This document shows, piece after piece, positions 8,106 to 17,216 of a DNA stretch of 43,473 nt. This stretch comes from Bacteroidales bacterium (lineage in GTDB: Bacteria; Bacteroidota; Bacteroidia; Bacteroidales; ML635J-15): NCBI GenBank assembly GCA_017551515.1, contig JAFZLK010000009.1, forward strand, positions 1 to 43,473, given 5' to 3'. Each line of letters begins with the position of its first letter. The stretch's first letter is position 1. Made by a program: the position numbers and the translations under genes. The notes under the pieces were generated by a model that saw only the letters and a program-made list of their open reading frames with translations, searched no databases and was not told the origin of the DNA.

Positions 8106-9203
8106 TTAGACATTAAACCTTATATTCAGTATGTCGCCGTCCTCTACGACGTATGTCTTTCCTTCGACATGGAATTTGCCAGCGCTTTTTACCGCATTTT
8201 CTGAGCCTAAAGTTACGAAGTCGTTGTATTTCATAACTTCTGCGCGAATGAAACCGCGTTGCAGGTCGCTGTGGATAACACCAGCAGCTTCGGGTGCAGT
8301 TTCGCCCTTGTGGATAGTCCATGCGCGTATTTCCTTTGGACCAACTGTAAAGAAGGACTGCAAGTTGAGCAGATCGTAGGCTTCGCGGATTACCCTGTTT
8401 ACGCTAGGCTCTTCAAGTCCGTAGTCGGCAAGAAATTCCTGCTTTTCCTCGTCGCTGTCGAGTTCTGAAATTTCTGATTCGAGTGCCGCAGCAATTGTAA
8501 GTATTTTTACATCAGAACCTTCGAGAGCTTTCTTTACTGCATCTACATATTTGTTGCCATTCTTGATTGAACCTTCATCAATGTTGCAAACGTACATCAC
8601 TGGTTTCGTCGTTAGTAGGAAAAGGTCGGAAATATATTTCTTGTCTTCTTCCTTTACAGGTGCTGTGCGGGCATTTTGCATGTTTTCAAGGTGTTCCTGA
8701 TATATTTTTAGAACATCTACTGCCTGTTTTGCTTCCTTATCGCCGACTTTTGCAGCCTTTTCCATTCTTGCAATCTTCTTTGTAATAGACTCTAAGTCTT
8801 TTATTTGAAGTTCAAGGTCAATGGTTTCCATGTCTCTTACAGGGTCAACTGAACCGTCGATGTGGGGGAGGTTGTCGTCGTCGAAGCAACGGAGCACATG
8901 AATAAGTGCATCTGCATTTCTGATATCGGCAAGGAATTGGTTTCCAACGCCTTCGCCGTGATTCGATCCTTTTGTAAGTCCAGGAATGTCCACAATGTCA
9001 ACGGTTGCTGGTACAAGTTTCTCGGTTGGTTGGAATTTTTCCATTTCCTTGAGTCTTGCATCGGGTACCGAAATTACACCTATATTAGATTTATTGCTCG
9101 AAAATGCGAAGTTGCTAGTTTCCGCTTTTGTTTTCGACATGCAGTTGAAAACCGTAGTTTTACCGCAGTTGGCTATGCCTATGATTCCACAATGTAAACC
9201 CAT
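8106..9203 (-). CDS. ychF: Ribosome-binding ATPase YchF (Obg family)
   Basis: Conserved P-loop NTPase of the Obg family; YchF prefers ATP, binds ribosomes and modulates translation and stress responses. The 365 residues are typical. The P-loop is GIANCGKTTVFN at the N-terminus, the switch/G3 region is DIPGLTKGSNHGEGVGNQFL, and the G4 element reads NIDE instead of NKxD, the YchF hallmark linked to ATP use. A coiled-coil insertion (about residues 130-175) and a C-terminal TGS domain ending in VVEDGDILNIRFNV follow. First gene of the ychF-hisS pair; a -7 box lies about 25 nt upstream. Confidence 0.96.
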   Translation of the reverse strand: MGLHCGIIGIANCGKTTVFNCMSKTKAETSNFAFSSNKSNIGVISVPDARLKEMEKFQPTEKLVPATVDIVDIPGLTKGSNHGEGVGNQFLADIRNADALIHVLRCFDDDNLPHIDGSVDPVRDMETIDLELQIKDLESITKKIARMEKAAKVGDKEAKQAVDVLKIYQEHLENMQNARTAPVKEEDKKYISDLFLLTTKPVMYVCNIDEGSIKNGNKYVDAVKKALEGSDVKILTIAAALESEISELDSDEEKQEFLADYGLEEPSVNRVIREAYDLLNLQSFFTVGPKEIRAWTIHKGETAPEAAGVIHSDLQRGFIRAEVMKYNDFVTLGSENAVKSAGKFHVEGKTYVVEDGDILNIRFNV

Positions 9204-9225
9204 TTCTATTTAAATTTTAGTGGTG

Positions 9226-9233
9226 CAAATTTA
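9226..9233 (-). promoter_or_regulatory. -7 element of the ychF-hisS promoter
   Basis: Read on the minus strand the sequence is TAAATTTG, matching TAnnTTTG, 23 nt before the ychF start codon. A TTTG lies at 9257-9260, with a 23-nt spacer that is longer than the usual 19-21. Confidence 0.45.
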
Positions 9234-9250
9234 ATAATAATTATTGGTGT

Positions 9251-9276
9251 AAAAAACAAATGCGGCATTTGCCGCA
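9251..9276 (-). terminator. Terminator of the FN3/type B sorting-domain gene
   Basis: TGCGGCA/TGCCGCA (9261-9276, 2-nt loop) is followed on the minus strand by a U-rich stretch (A-run 9251-9256 on the plus strand). It separates the upstream secreted-protein gene from ychF. Confidence 0.75.
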
Positions 9277-9296
9277 CTTGTATATCTGTTGTTTTT

Positions 9297-10802
9297 CTAT
9301 TCCATTAGCAGGTAGAATGTTCCAGACTTGCTGTACTCTTTGTCCTTGTAGTCGGCATACCTTATTTTATATACATAGTAGTCGGTGTGGTAGTATCTCC
9401 TTGCGTCTTTTCCCGACCAGCCTTCTGTAATGTTAGTGGTCTTGAATACCTGTTGTCCCCATCTGTCGTATATAATAAATTCGTATGGGTAATCCTTTAC
9501 AAACGACATTATCGGTTTGAATACTCTGTTGACCTCGTCCTTTGATGTGATGTTGAAAGCTGTTGGTAACCAAACAATAGGAGTTTCGTATATGCAAGCA
9601 ATATTTGAACGGCTGACATTCTGTTGCTGAATGTCGGGGGTATTTTCGTATGCTTCTACGAAGTAGCAGAATGTATTTGTAAGGTACTCGTTCTTGTCGT
9701 GGCATCTCTTTACATATTCGGATATGTTATTGTTGAATGACAAAACGCCTTGACCATTGCTTCCTATTTCTGTTACAACACCGTCGAAATAACTGTATAT
9801 CTTATATGAAATTACACCGTTTGGCCAATCCCTGTATTCACTCCATTCGAGATTATGGTCAATAGTTTCCAATGATGTTGCGGTAAGCAGTATATTGCTG
9901 GCAATGTTAGACATTTTTGAAATCTGTCCGCATGGGTCAACAGATGCTAGTACGTATTGATATGTATTTTGCGTTGCGTCAACATCAGAGTCAGTATATA
10001 TAATCTGAGTTTGACCGGAGAATGGGAAACTTGCTATTGTTTTGTAGTCGTCGTCGTTGTTCATGGCTCTCAGCAACTGGAATTCGGAAACTTCTCCTGA
10101 ATTTGCGATTTGGAAGCTAAGTGCAATATTTTGGTTTTCATCGACACTTGCATATTGAGCGATTAGTCGCATTGGACCTTCATGTCCTGAGGATGTGAAG
10201 TCTATTGAGTTTGAAGTTGCAGTAGTTCCGTTGTTGTTGACAGCTTCGATATAGTAGCAGTACCATCTGTCGTTTGCAAGGTTTTCGTCGATGTATTCGT
10301 TGGTTGTTGCCGATACGGTCTTAATGAGTTGGTAGTCTGTACCGGTGAATCTTCTGTAAACTCTGTAGTTTGCTATATTGGTACCCCATCCGGAATAGCT
10401 TGACCATGTAAGGGCAACTTTATGTTCGCATTTGTCGAATGTTGAAGTAAGCAATATTGTTGAATGATAGTCGGTGATTGTGCTTTTGTAACCGTCTCTG
10501 TCGAATGAGGCGAGGCGGAATCTTTCGCTGGTGCTTTTTGCGGACGAGCCGACGTATTCGTAAAATGTCGATGCACGCTCGTAAACAGTGTCAAGTGTTG
10601 TTGTTATGTTGTCAACAATTTTGTAAACGATGTAGCCAACAACATCTGTTGAGTCACTTGGCCGCCATGTCAACTTGACCGTTGTCGGCGATGATTCGGG
10701 TATAACGCTTGCCGACTGGAACTTTGGCGGGTCGGGAAGATTGTTCTGGGCAACAGCCGAAATGCTGAACGCCAACAGTATCATTGATATAATTTTCTTC
10801 AT
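9297..10802 (-). CDS. Secreted FN3-repeat protein with T9SS type B (gliding-motility) C-terminal domain
   Basis: A 501-residue exported protein. It has a signal peptide (MKKIISMILLAFSISAVAQ), then three to four fibronectin type III-like domains (for example residues about 25-115 with VKLTWRPSDSTDVVGYIVYK, and about 125-215 with ALTWSSYSGWGTNIANYRVYRR). The last 85 residues form the CHU_C/gliding-motility-associated C-terminal domain: LPTAFNITSKDEVNRVFKP, YEFIIYDRWGQQVFKT, GWSGKD and a final GTFYLLME. That domain sends proteins through the type IX secretion system to the surface. ATG at 10802 is preferred to 10808 because it gives a clean signal peptide. The role is probably adhesive or structural; no enzyme motif is visible. 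Confidence 0.88.
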   Translation of the reverse strand: MKKIISMILLAFSISAVAQNNLPDPPKFQSASVIPESSPTTVKLTWRPSDSTDVVGYIVYKIVDNITTTLDTVYERASTFYEYVGSSAKSTSERFRLASFDRDGYKSTITDYHSTILLTSTFDKCEHKVALTWSSYSGWGTNIANYRVYRRFTGTDYQLIKTVSATTNEYIDENLANDRWYCYYIEAVNNNGTTATSNSIDFTSSGHEGPMRLIAQYASVDENQNIALSFQIANSGEVSEFQLLRAMNNDDDYKTIASFPFSGQTQIIYTDSDVDATQNTYQYVLASVDPCGQISKMSNIASNILLTATSLETIDHNLEWSEYRDWPNGVISYKIYSYFDGVVTEIGSNGQGVLSFNNNISEYVKRCHDKNEYLTNTFCYFVEAYENTPDIQQQNVSRSNIACIYETPIVWLPTAFNITSKDEVNRVFKPIMSFVKDYPYEFIIYDRWGQQVFKTTNITEGWSGKDARRYYHTDYYVYKIRYADYKDKEYSKSGTFYLLME

Positions 10803-10952
10803 ACACATCTGTGTTTCCTAATTTAGAAAATTCTGAATTAATGAAATTTTCTTTGGTAATGTACTGATTATCAATAATAATGAGTTTTCAATACAGACTA
10901 AATCAACTTCAATAAAACATCTTTCAAAATTAATTACAATATTTTAAATATG

Positions 10953-10960
10953 CAAATATA
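10953..10960 (-). promoter_or_regulatory. Possible -7 element for the FN3/type B gene
   Basis: On the minus strand this reads TATATTTG (TAnnTTTG) about 150 nt upstream of the start codon. I see no TTTG at the expected -33 position, so support is partial. Confidence 0.3.
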
Positions 10961-10996
10961 ATTTTAAATTAGTTTAATGTGAAGAAAAAATAAAAA

Positions 10997-11023
10997 AATA
11001 AGACCGCTTTTGACGGTCTTATT
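10997..11023. terminator. Bidirectional hairpin terminator after the subtilase gene
   Basis: A perfect 10-bp stem AATAAGACCG (10997-11006) with CGGTCTTATT (11014-11023) and a 7-nt loop. On the minus strand it is followed by a long U-run from the A-tract upstream of 10997. It ends transcription of the subtilase gene, whose stop codon is at 11046. Confidence 0.88.
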
Positions 11024-11045
11024 TTTCTTGTTATATTCTTGGTTA

Positions 11046-14000
11046 TTAGAACTTAACGATGCTGTGGTTGATTACCTTGTCGTTGTTGATGATTCTTATT
11101 ACCAAGTTTCCTGTGATTTCGGAATCAATGTTTATTGTTTCTGTAGAACTGTTAATTTGTCCACAGCTAATCATTTTTCCTGTCACATCGTAGATTTCGT
11201 AAGTCGAACCTTCGCAGTTGTCAACAGTCAACATTCCGTCGGTTGGGTTGGGGTAGATTGCGATTGCACCCATTCCGAAGTCTTCTACGAAATTGTTGGC
11301 AGCGATACGTATATTGAAGTCCTGAGTTGTCTGGTAAAGTACATCTGAAACAACGATTGTGACGCGTGGTCCGTTACCTACTGTTGTTGCGGTCAATGGA
11401 GTTCCGCTCAATGTTGCTGTACCGTCACCGTTGTCAACCAATGTTGCCCACGACGGAGCGTTTGTTGCTTCAATAGTAAGTTGATCGTTGTTTGCATCGG
11501 TGCATGTGATTTCATATACATATTCAACATTTTGAGTTGCTGTTGTTATCGGCTGTGAAGTGAATTCAGGTGGTACATTGGTTGTGTGTACTATAATTGT
11601 AAATGGCTGTGTTGCAGTTTCCTCTCCGTCGTCGGCAGTAAGAATAACCTCGTAGTTTTGTGAAATCATATCGGGGTTGAGGTGAGGTGCTGTTCCTGAA
11701 AGAACATATTCGCCATTATTACGTGCGAGAGTTAACCAGTTTGGACCACTAGTCATAGTTATTGTAATAGGATTTTCAGTTTCGTTTACAGCAACCACAT
11801 TATAACTATATTCAGCATCTTCGTCGATGTTGGTAACTGGCAGTGAAGTGAAGTGCAATCCCAAATTGATACCTTTCCACTTGTAGATACCACCATTGTT
11901 TGCATCCCAGTTGAATCCACCTGCCCAACCAGTGTTGATGTCGTACATTCTAACTTGGACATACTGTATTGAGTCATCAAGCATTTCCCAAGTTGTACCC
12001 CAGTCGGTTGAGTATGCAGAGAAGTTGTCTTCGAGTGCTGAAGCAGATTTTGTTATGACAATCATACCTGGTGTTCCAGGAACAAGGCAGAATGATGAGA
12101 AATAGCTGTCGGCAACATCTACGGCATTCCAAGTCTGTCCGCCGTCAGTTGTTCTGAGGAACTGCCAGTTGGAAGTCTGACCTGTTGTCTGGTTGTAATC
12201 TAATACTGTAATGGCACCGTTCATTTCGTCTGCCCACGACATATCTGAAATCATTTTTGATACGCCAGTGTTGAGTACTGTCCAAGTTGCGCCCTTGTCG
12301 GAAGTCTTGTAGATTCTTCCCTTGTTGGTTCCGAACCATGCTATATCGCCGATAGCCCAGTCGAGGCCAACTGTACTTGCTTCTGAACTTTGTGCAGCAG
12401 GTGCTTCTACTGCTGTCCATGTTGCACCGCCATCGGTAGTTCTGTAGATTTCGAAGTTTCCACTTACAGGGTCACCCTGTGCATAACCTTCGTTTTCGTT
12501 GAAGAAGTGAATGACATTAAGGAAACTTGATGAATTCTGGTATAGATCTTCGCCCTGACGAGTCCATGTGTCGCCACCGTCTGTGGTCTTAAAGATTCCT
12601 CCCTTGCCGTTAGCCTCAGTACTGTAGTTTGCTGTCCATGCGGTAGTTCCGCTGATTGCGCTGATGTCGCCTGGCATCCAGTCAGCATCGTAGCTGAAAG
12701 TCTTAGGAACCCAAGTTGTTCCGCCGTCGTTGGTTACACCGAAGTCACGAGCAACAGTGCCGTCAGTACCATTCATAGTTGTGAACCAAACATTTTGCGG
12801 GTCAACGATTTCGATGTTATAAGAAGCTCTGTATTGTGCTGCAAAGTGAGTATTTTGTTCTTCCCATGCACTTTGACCAAGACTTGCACTTTGACCTACT
12901 AATATAAAATAGGTCTTGGTTTCGGTATCGGTATTTTCGCCGTCGCTAACGGTAAGTCTAACCTGATATATACCTTCTTCATTGTATGCAATGTTTTGAG
13001 GGTTCTGTTCTGTTGAAGTTGCTGGTGTTCCTCCTTCAAATTCCCATGACCAAGAGGTTGGTGTTCCAATGGTTCTGTCGGTGAAGTTGATAGAGTCGCC
13101 TACAGCGAGTATAACTTCGCTTGCTTCAAAGTCTGCAACCAAATCCATGTTTAACAAGCCAGCTGCGTGAACTGCTGCGAATGCATCGATACGGCCGGCA
13201 CCCATGCTGTCAACAAATTCAGGGTTGATTGCGTCAACATTTACGCAAGTGCTCTTCATTACAGCTGTGAGTTCTTCTGGAGTAAGAGTTGGGTTCTTTG
13301 AAAGGATAAGACCAGCAAGACCAGATGCTACAGGGCAAGCCATTGATGTTCCTTGCATTATGTCGTAGTTGCCTTCAACACCACAACCACCAGCACCACC
13401 GGTAGTAACTTGAGAAGCGTCACCAGACAAACCTCCACTTAAATATTCAGAGTAATCTCCAGCTACATTGTAGGTTGTGCTTAATACAGAGAATGTTATT
13501 AATCCCATAGAGCCTTGGTATGCGAAACCGCCTGGGGAAAGTAGGTCAAGCCATGTTCCATAGCAAGAGAAGTCGGATTTTCTGTCGTCAACATCACAAG
13601 AACCGACAGCAATTACATGTTCGAGAGCTGCTGGGTATCCAGTGTAATTAACAGGAATGTCGGAGTTAACCTGTGATTCAGCGCCATTGCCATTATTTCC
13701 AGCAGCACCGAGCATAATGCATCCCTTGTTGTATGCGTAGTTGACAATGTTCTGCATTGTCTGGAAGAACTGCGGGCTACCCCATGACATATTGATAACA
13801 TCTGCACCGTGGTCGGCTGCATAAATAATACCTTCGAAACCAGCTGCCATCGACTGACCGTCGCTTGCATCGCTACCGAGTTTTACAGCCATGATTTTCA
13901 CACCGCTACCTATTGAAGCAACACCAATTCCGTTGTTCTTTTCTGCACCGATAAGACCAGCAGAGTGTGTTCCGTGCGACCAGATGTATGTCGGTGTTGG

Positions 14001-14669
14001 AGGATTTGGGTCATCGTCACCATCACCAAGGTCGGTTGAGTTTTCACGGTCAATCATGTTGGTAAGGTCTGGATGGTCAATCCATATTGCGTTGTCAAGT
14101 ACAGCAACGGTAATCTCATCGCTTCCGTCTGTTTCGTCCCATGCGTCTTCAGCATTGATAAGGTTAAGATGCCATGAAGAGTTTGCTTCAAAGCTACCCA
14201 ATCCCAAGAACAATCCAGGGTAAGAAAGTTCTGCATTATAGTATGGGTCGTTTGGTGTAAATCTTTGTGCTCTAGTGTTCTGGTCACCTTCATAGTTAGA
14301 AATGAAGAACAATGGAGCTGGTTCTGCATATTCCACAACACCAAGTTTTTCCATGTCCTTAATCAGCGATTCAATTTTGTCGATAGCACCGAAGTCCATT
14401 CTCCAAGTGTGCCTGATAGAATTGCTGCTTGCCGAAAGGAATGGCATGTCAACATTAGTAATTTGGTACTCTTCAACTAAATCGCCCAAAAATGGCAAAT
14501 CTTTCGGCATGATTCTGCCGTTCTCGTTAGGAACATCTAACGAAACGCTATTACTTACCTTGAAGTAAATACGTCCATCAACCCACAGTGAGTTGTATTT
14601 CTGGCCGAATGTAACAAGGGCCATCAACGCGAACACTGCAAGCATAAGAATTCTTCTTATCTCTCTCAT
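11046..14669 (-). CDS. Multidomain subtilisin-like (S8) serine protease with T9SS type A sorting domain
   Basis: A 1207-residue secreted protease. Order of parts: signal peptide (to about residue 22); N-terminal prodomain-like region; S8 catalytic domain with Asp192 (VAVLDNAIW), His232 (SHGTHSAG) and Ser442 (QGTSMACP), plus the oxyanion Asn in GAAGNNGNG; PKD domain at about 508-592 (VGDSINFTDRTIGTPTSWSWEF); a long beta-propeller region of BNR/YCF48-like repeats at about 600-960 (repeated TTDGG.TW); two cadherin/Ig-like putative-binding domains (LPVTNIDEDAEYSYNV and QPITTATQNVEYVYEI); and the C-terminal type A sorting domain (IYPNPTDGMLTVDN...). All catalytic residues are present, so it should be an active surface or secreted protease. 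It is monocistronic with a terminator at 10997-11023. Confidence 0.95.
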   Translation of the reverse strand: MREIRRILMLAVFALMALVTFGQKYNSLWVDGRIYFKVSNSVSLDVPNENGRIMPKDLPFLGDLVEEYQITNVDMPFLSASSNSIRHTWRMDFGAIDKIESLIKDMEKLGVVEYAEPAPLFFISNYEGDQNTRAQRFTPNDPYYNAELSYPGLFLGLGSFEANSSWHLNLINAEDAWDETDGSDEITVAVLDNAIWIDHPDLTNMIDRENSTDLGDGDDDPNPPTPTYIWSHGTHSAGLIGAEKNNGIGVASIGSGVKIMAVKLGSDASDGQSMAAGFEGIIYAADHGADVINMSWGSPQFFQTMQNIVNYAYNKGCIMLGAAGNNGNGAESQVNSDIPVNYTGYPAALEHVIAVGSCDVDDRKSDFSCYGTWLDLLSPGGFAYQGSMGLITFSVLSTTYNVAGDYSEYLSGGLSGDASQVTTGGAGGCGVEGNYDIMQGTSMACPVASGLAGLILSKNPTLTPEELTAVMKSTCVNVDAINPEFVDSMGAGRIDAFAAVHAAGLLNMDLVADFEASEVILAVGDSINFTDRTIGTPTSWSWEFEGGTPATSTEQNPQNIAYNEEGIYQVRLTVSDGENTDTETKTYFILVGQSASLGQSAWEEQNTHFAAQYRASYNIEIVDPQNVWFTTMNGTDGTVARDFGVTNDGGTTWVPKTFSYDADWMPGDISAISGTTAWTANYSTEANGKGGIFKTTDGGDTWTRQGEDLYQNSSSFLNVIHFFNENEGYAQGDPVSGNFEIYRTTDGGATWTAVEAPAAQSSEASTVGLDWAIGDIAWFGTNKGRIYKTSDKGATWTVLNTGVSKMISDMSWADEMNGAITVLDYNQTTGQTSNWQFLRTTDGGQTWNAVDVADSYFSSFCLVPGTPGMIVITKSASALEDNFSAYSTDWGTTWEMLDDSIQYVQVRMYDINTGWAGGFNWDANNGGIYKWKGINLGLHFTSLPVTNIDEDAEYSYNVVAVNETENPITITMTSGPNWLTLARNNGEYVLSGTAPHLNPDMISQNYEVILTADDGEETATQPFTIIVHTTNVPPEFTSQPITTATQNVEYVYEITCTDANNDQLTIEATNAPSWATLVDNGDGTATLSGTPLTATTVGNGPRVTIVVSDVLYQTTQDFNIRIAANNFVEDFGMGAIAIYPNPTDGMLTVDNCEGSTYEIYDVTGKMISCGQINSSTETINIDSEITGNLVIRIINNDKVINHSIVKF

Positions 14670-14715
14670 GATATTTTAATTTAAAATTAGATACAAACAA
14701 TCAGGTCGCGAAAAT

Positions 14716-14733
14716 ACTAATAATATTATTAGT
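14716..14733. promoter_or_regulatory. Perfect 18-bp palindrome in the subtilase promoter region
   Basis: ACTAATAATATTATTAGT is fully self-complementary and sits between the mnmD stop (14744) and the subtilase start (14669). It could be an operator or part of a weak terminator for mnmD; there is no clear U-run, so I favour a protein-binding site. Confidence 0.4.
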
Positions 14734-14743
14734 GCGTACAGAT

Positions 14744-15421
14744 TTATGTATAAAAGTTAATATCTTTTGTTGCGCGTATTACGTGGCGCTTGCCTTTGGG
14801 TCCTTGTATTCGCTTGACTATCATGTTTAAATTGCGCAAATTTTGTTTCAAAATGCCCTTGCTACAATAGGTGACAAAAATTCCGCCATCGGTAAGATTG
14901 TTGATAATTTTTCGCAGGTTTTCCAATGTCCACATTTCTGGTTGGGTGTCGGGCGAGAAGGCATCAAAGTATATAAGGTCGTATTTGCGAGAAGGGGAGA
15001 AGTCTTCGAAGTCGATTTCCTGCTTTAGCAACTTGAAGTTTGGATTGATTTCAATTTCTGAATTCCAGTTGTCGCAGAATTTAGTTGCTGTTTCGGTGTT
15101 GAGTTTTGCAGATATGTCCGGTGAGTGGCTTACGAATTGCAGGAATGTTTCTTTATCTATTGGAAATTTCTCGATACCGTGGTAGAAAATTGTATTTCCA
15201 AGCGACTTGTTTTCAATAAACGATAGCATTGCGTTAAGACCAGTACCATATCCTATTTCAAGTATGCTTATGTTTTGGTTGTGGAAACTTCGCAAGCCAA
15301 GATTTATGAAAATGTGCATCGATTCGGCAACAGCACCATTAATACTATGGTATGTTTCGCCAAAGTGTTCGTTCCTTAGTGTGCAGGAACCGTCGCTTGT
15401 GCTAATGATTTCAGTATTCAT
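14744..15421 (-). CDS. mnmD: tRNA (5-methylaminomethyl-2-thiouridine)-methyltransferase MnmD
   Basis: A 225-residue stand-alone SAM-dependent methyltransferase equivalent to the N-terminal half of bifunctional MnmC; it completes mnm5s2U at the wobble position of tRNAs for Lys, Glu and Gln. The SAM-binding loop is LEIGYGTGLNAML, and the family signature YDLIYFDAFSPDTQPEMWT carries the DAFSP motif. The C-terminal GPKGKRHVIRATK is also family-typical. ATG at 15421 (MNTEIISTSDG) was chosen over an upstream in-frame ATG at 15448 because homology begins there and a -7 element (TATCTTTG on the minus strand, 15426-15433) abuts it, implying a near-leaderless transcript. Confidence 0.9.
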   Translation of the reverse strand: MNTEIISTSDGSCTLRNEHFGETYHSINGAVAESMHIFINLGLRSFHNQNISILEIGYGTGLNAMLSFIENKSLGNTIFYHGIEKFPIDKETFLQFVSHSPDISAKLNTETATKFCDNWNSEIEINPNFKLLKQEIDFEDFSPSRKYDLIYFDAFSPDTQPEMWTLENLRKIINNLTDGGIFVTYCSKGILKQNLRNLNMIVKRIQGPKGKRHVIRATKDINFYT

Positions 15422-15425
15422 AAGA

Positions 15426-15433
15426 CAAAGATA
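15426..15433 (-). promoter_or_regulatory. -7 element for mnmD
   Basis: On the minus strand this reads TATCTTTG, the commonest form of the Bacteroidota -7 box. It lies right at the mnmD start codon, so the mRNA would have almost no 5' untranslated region. Confidence 0.4.
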
Positions 15434-15763
15434 ATGAATAATTAACAATTAACAATGGACAATTTGGACAATTGATTGTAATGGTTATTAGGATGACAGG
15501 CTTGAAGGCCAAAAACAGATTTGAACGCATCAACAACCTTAACCGTACAGGTGCAATTCTTTGCGTCTTAAACCATCACGCACTTGAAACAAATAAACGT
15601 CTTTTGCCACAGAAACAGCGTACTTCGACTTGTTCAGCACGAGCAGCATAGAAACTAGAACGGCGTACTTCGGCTGTGCTCACTTCGACTATCGCTTGCT
15701 TCGACTCTGCTCAGCACATCGCAGTACATCGCAGCACAAGTAGCCCTCAACGAAGTTAAACTT

Positions 15764-15837
15764 AGAAACGGCGTCAGCCATAGAAACCAAGAAACTTAGA
15801 AACTGGCGCAAGCCTCAAACGGCGAAGCCATTCAAAC
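15764..15837. repeat. Three AGAAAC-hairpin repeat units
   Basis: Small hairpins are flanked by AGAAAC or CAAAC words. Unit 1 has stem GGC/GCC with loop GTCA (15770-15779), flanked by AGAAAC at 15764 and 15782. Unit 2 has GGC/GCC with loop GCAA (15805-15814). Unit 3 has GGC/GCC with loop GAA (15821-15829). The same pattern recurs at 23828-23876 and 28027-28076. Confidence 0.7.
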
Positions 15838-15959
15838 TACTCCTTTGCTTGTTCGTTTTTTGTTAGTAAATGTTCCAAAAATCACTTGCAAATTGCAATT
15901 AGTGCCGAATTTTATTTTATAAATTTGCCAACAAATTTTTCAAAAAACGAATATTTGAT

Positions 15960-17216
15960 ATGGCAACAGCAAGTGAACTGAAAGTAAAAGTAGCAAAGAT
16001 TGCGACAATTGTCGAATACCTTGAAGATGAGCAGATAAGCCAAATTGAAAAGGATATTTTGCTTCAGGCGGTAAGGGAATTGTACTCTGATATATTGGTG
16101 ACTGACACAACAAAAACCGTAGTTGAAAACACAATACAGGAAGAAGAATCGGTTAACGAACAGCAAGTAGCAGTAGAAGAACCTGTTGATGAAAATGTCC
16201 CAGAAACGGTGGCTGCTGCAGTTGTTCCGCCAGTTATTTCTGTAGCATTTGATGATGGCGAGTTCGACTTCTCAGATTTGCTGAAGGATAAAACAATAGA
16301 AGAAAATGCTGAGGTTCAAGAAGCGAATGCTCCTGTTGAGAATATCGCAACGGAGGATGTACCAGCAGAAGAAGCCGAGCCAGAGGCAGAAATAGAAGAG
16401 CCTATTGCTGAATTTGAACCAGAAGAATTTGACGAACCAGAACCCGAAGATATTGAAGATGTTGATTCTGCTGAAGAATTTGAGGAAGAGGATGACGAAG
16501 ACGAAGATTTGGATGAAGTTGAGCCAGAAACATTAGAAGAAGTTGAAAACGAAGCTCAGGATGTTGCTCCGGAATCGAATTTTGAAGAAACTGTTACCGA
16601 TAATACGGAAATCAACTATAGTTTCAACGAGGAACATTTGCAAGAAGAACAACCAATTGTTGAGGAAGATGAACCGCAGACGGAAGAAACGATTGTAAAT
16701 GAGCCTGTTGTTGAAGAAACTCCAGTTGTGGAAGAAGAGCCTGTTGTTGAGGAAGTGCCAATTGTTGAAGCAGAAGATTCAGTTGTAGATGAACCTCAAG
16801 TTGCAGAAATGCCAACCATAGAAGAGTCTGTTGTTGAAACGCCACAGAATGATGAGGAAAAAACTTTTGAGCAGGAAAAACCAGAACCAACTCATATTAC
16901 TCTTGGCGAACAACTTGGTCAGTCGCGCCAATCATCGCTAAACGATAAGTTTGCAAGCAACAAGCCGTTGGAGGGCAGTATAGGCTTGAAGCCGATTTCC
17001 GACATTAAGTCAGCAATACCTCTGGGCGAAAGATTCAGATTCACACGTATGCTGTTCTCGGGCAACGGACCTGCTTTCGATTCAACCGTGGCAACTCTCA
17101 ATGGAATGTCGAACATGGAGGCTGCTGACAACTATATCCGTACAAACTTCAGTTGGGACATGGATTCTCCAGTGGTTGCCGACTTTATGAATATTGTTCG
17201 CAGAAGATACCTGTAA
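15960..17216 (+). CDS. Acidic repeat-rich protein with conserved N- and C-terminal segments
   Basis: A 418-residue protein of unknown function. Residues 1-50 form a predicted helical segment (ASELKVKVAKIATIVEYLED). The middle (about 55-310) is extremely acidic and low in complexity, full of Glu-Val/Glu-Glu-Pro repeats (VVEE-PVVEE type), and is probably disordered. The C-terminal 95 residues are ordered and look conserved: LNDKFASNKPLEGSIGLKPI, then IPLGERFRFTRMLFSGN and YIRTNFSWDMDSPVV, ending IVRRRYL. I recognise this C-terminal pattern from uncharacterised Bacteroidales proteins but know no function. No signal peptide, so it is likely cytoplasmic. A TAAATTTG -7 box lies 33 nt upstream. Confidence 0.8.
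   Translation: MATASELKVKVAKIATIVEYLEDEQISQIEKDILLQAVRELYSDILVTDTTKTVVENTIQEEESVNEQQVAVEEPVDENVPETVAAAVVPPVISVAFDDGEFDFSDLLKDKTIEENAEVQEANAPVENIATEDVPAEEAEPEAEIEEPIAEFEPEEFDEPEPEDIEDVDSAEEFEEEDDEDEDLDEVEPETLEEVENEAQDVAPESNFEETVTDNTEINYSFNEEHLQEEQPIVEEDEPQTEETIVNEPVVEETPVVEEEPVVEEVPIVEAEDSVVDEPQVAEMPTIEESVVETPQNDEEKTFEQEKPEPTHITLGEQLGQSRQSSLNDKFASNKPLEGSIGLKPISDIKSAIPLGERFRFTRMLFSGNGPAFDSTVATLNGMSNMEAADNYIRTNFSWDMDSPVVADFMNIVRRRYL

Larger units (their letters stand above)
15422..15959. repeat. Repeat-rich intergenic region
   Basis: This 538-bp gap holds no gene. From left to right: an AT-rich element (15430-15452) sharing 23 identical bases with 29608-29630; a cluster of CTTCGACT-type words with TGCTCAGCAC repeats (15621-15735); an 18-base word GCCCTCAACGAAGTTAAA (15743-15760) repeated at 28110-28127; and three hairpin units flanked by AAAC words (15764-15837). 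A -7 element TAAATTTG at 15920-15927 probably serves the next gene. Confidence 0.75.

Noticed and set aside
15640..15840. CRISPR array
   Set aside because: The repeats are 6-8 nt words around tiny hairpins, with no constant 25-40 nt repeat, no uniform spacers and no cas genes.
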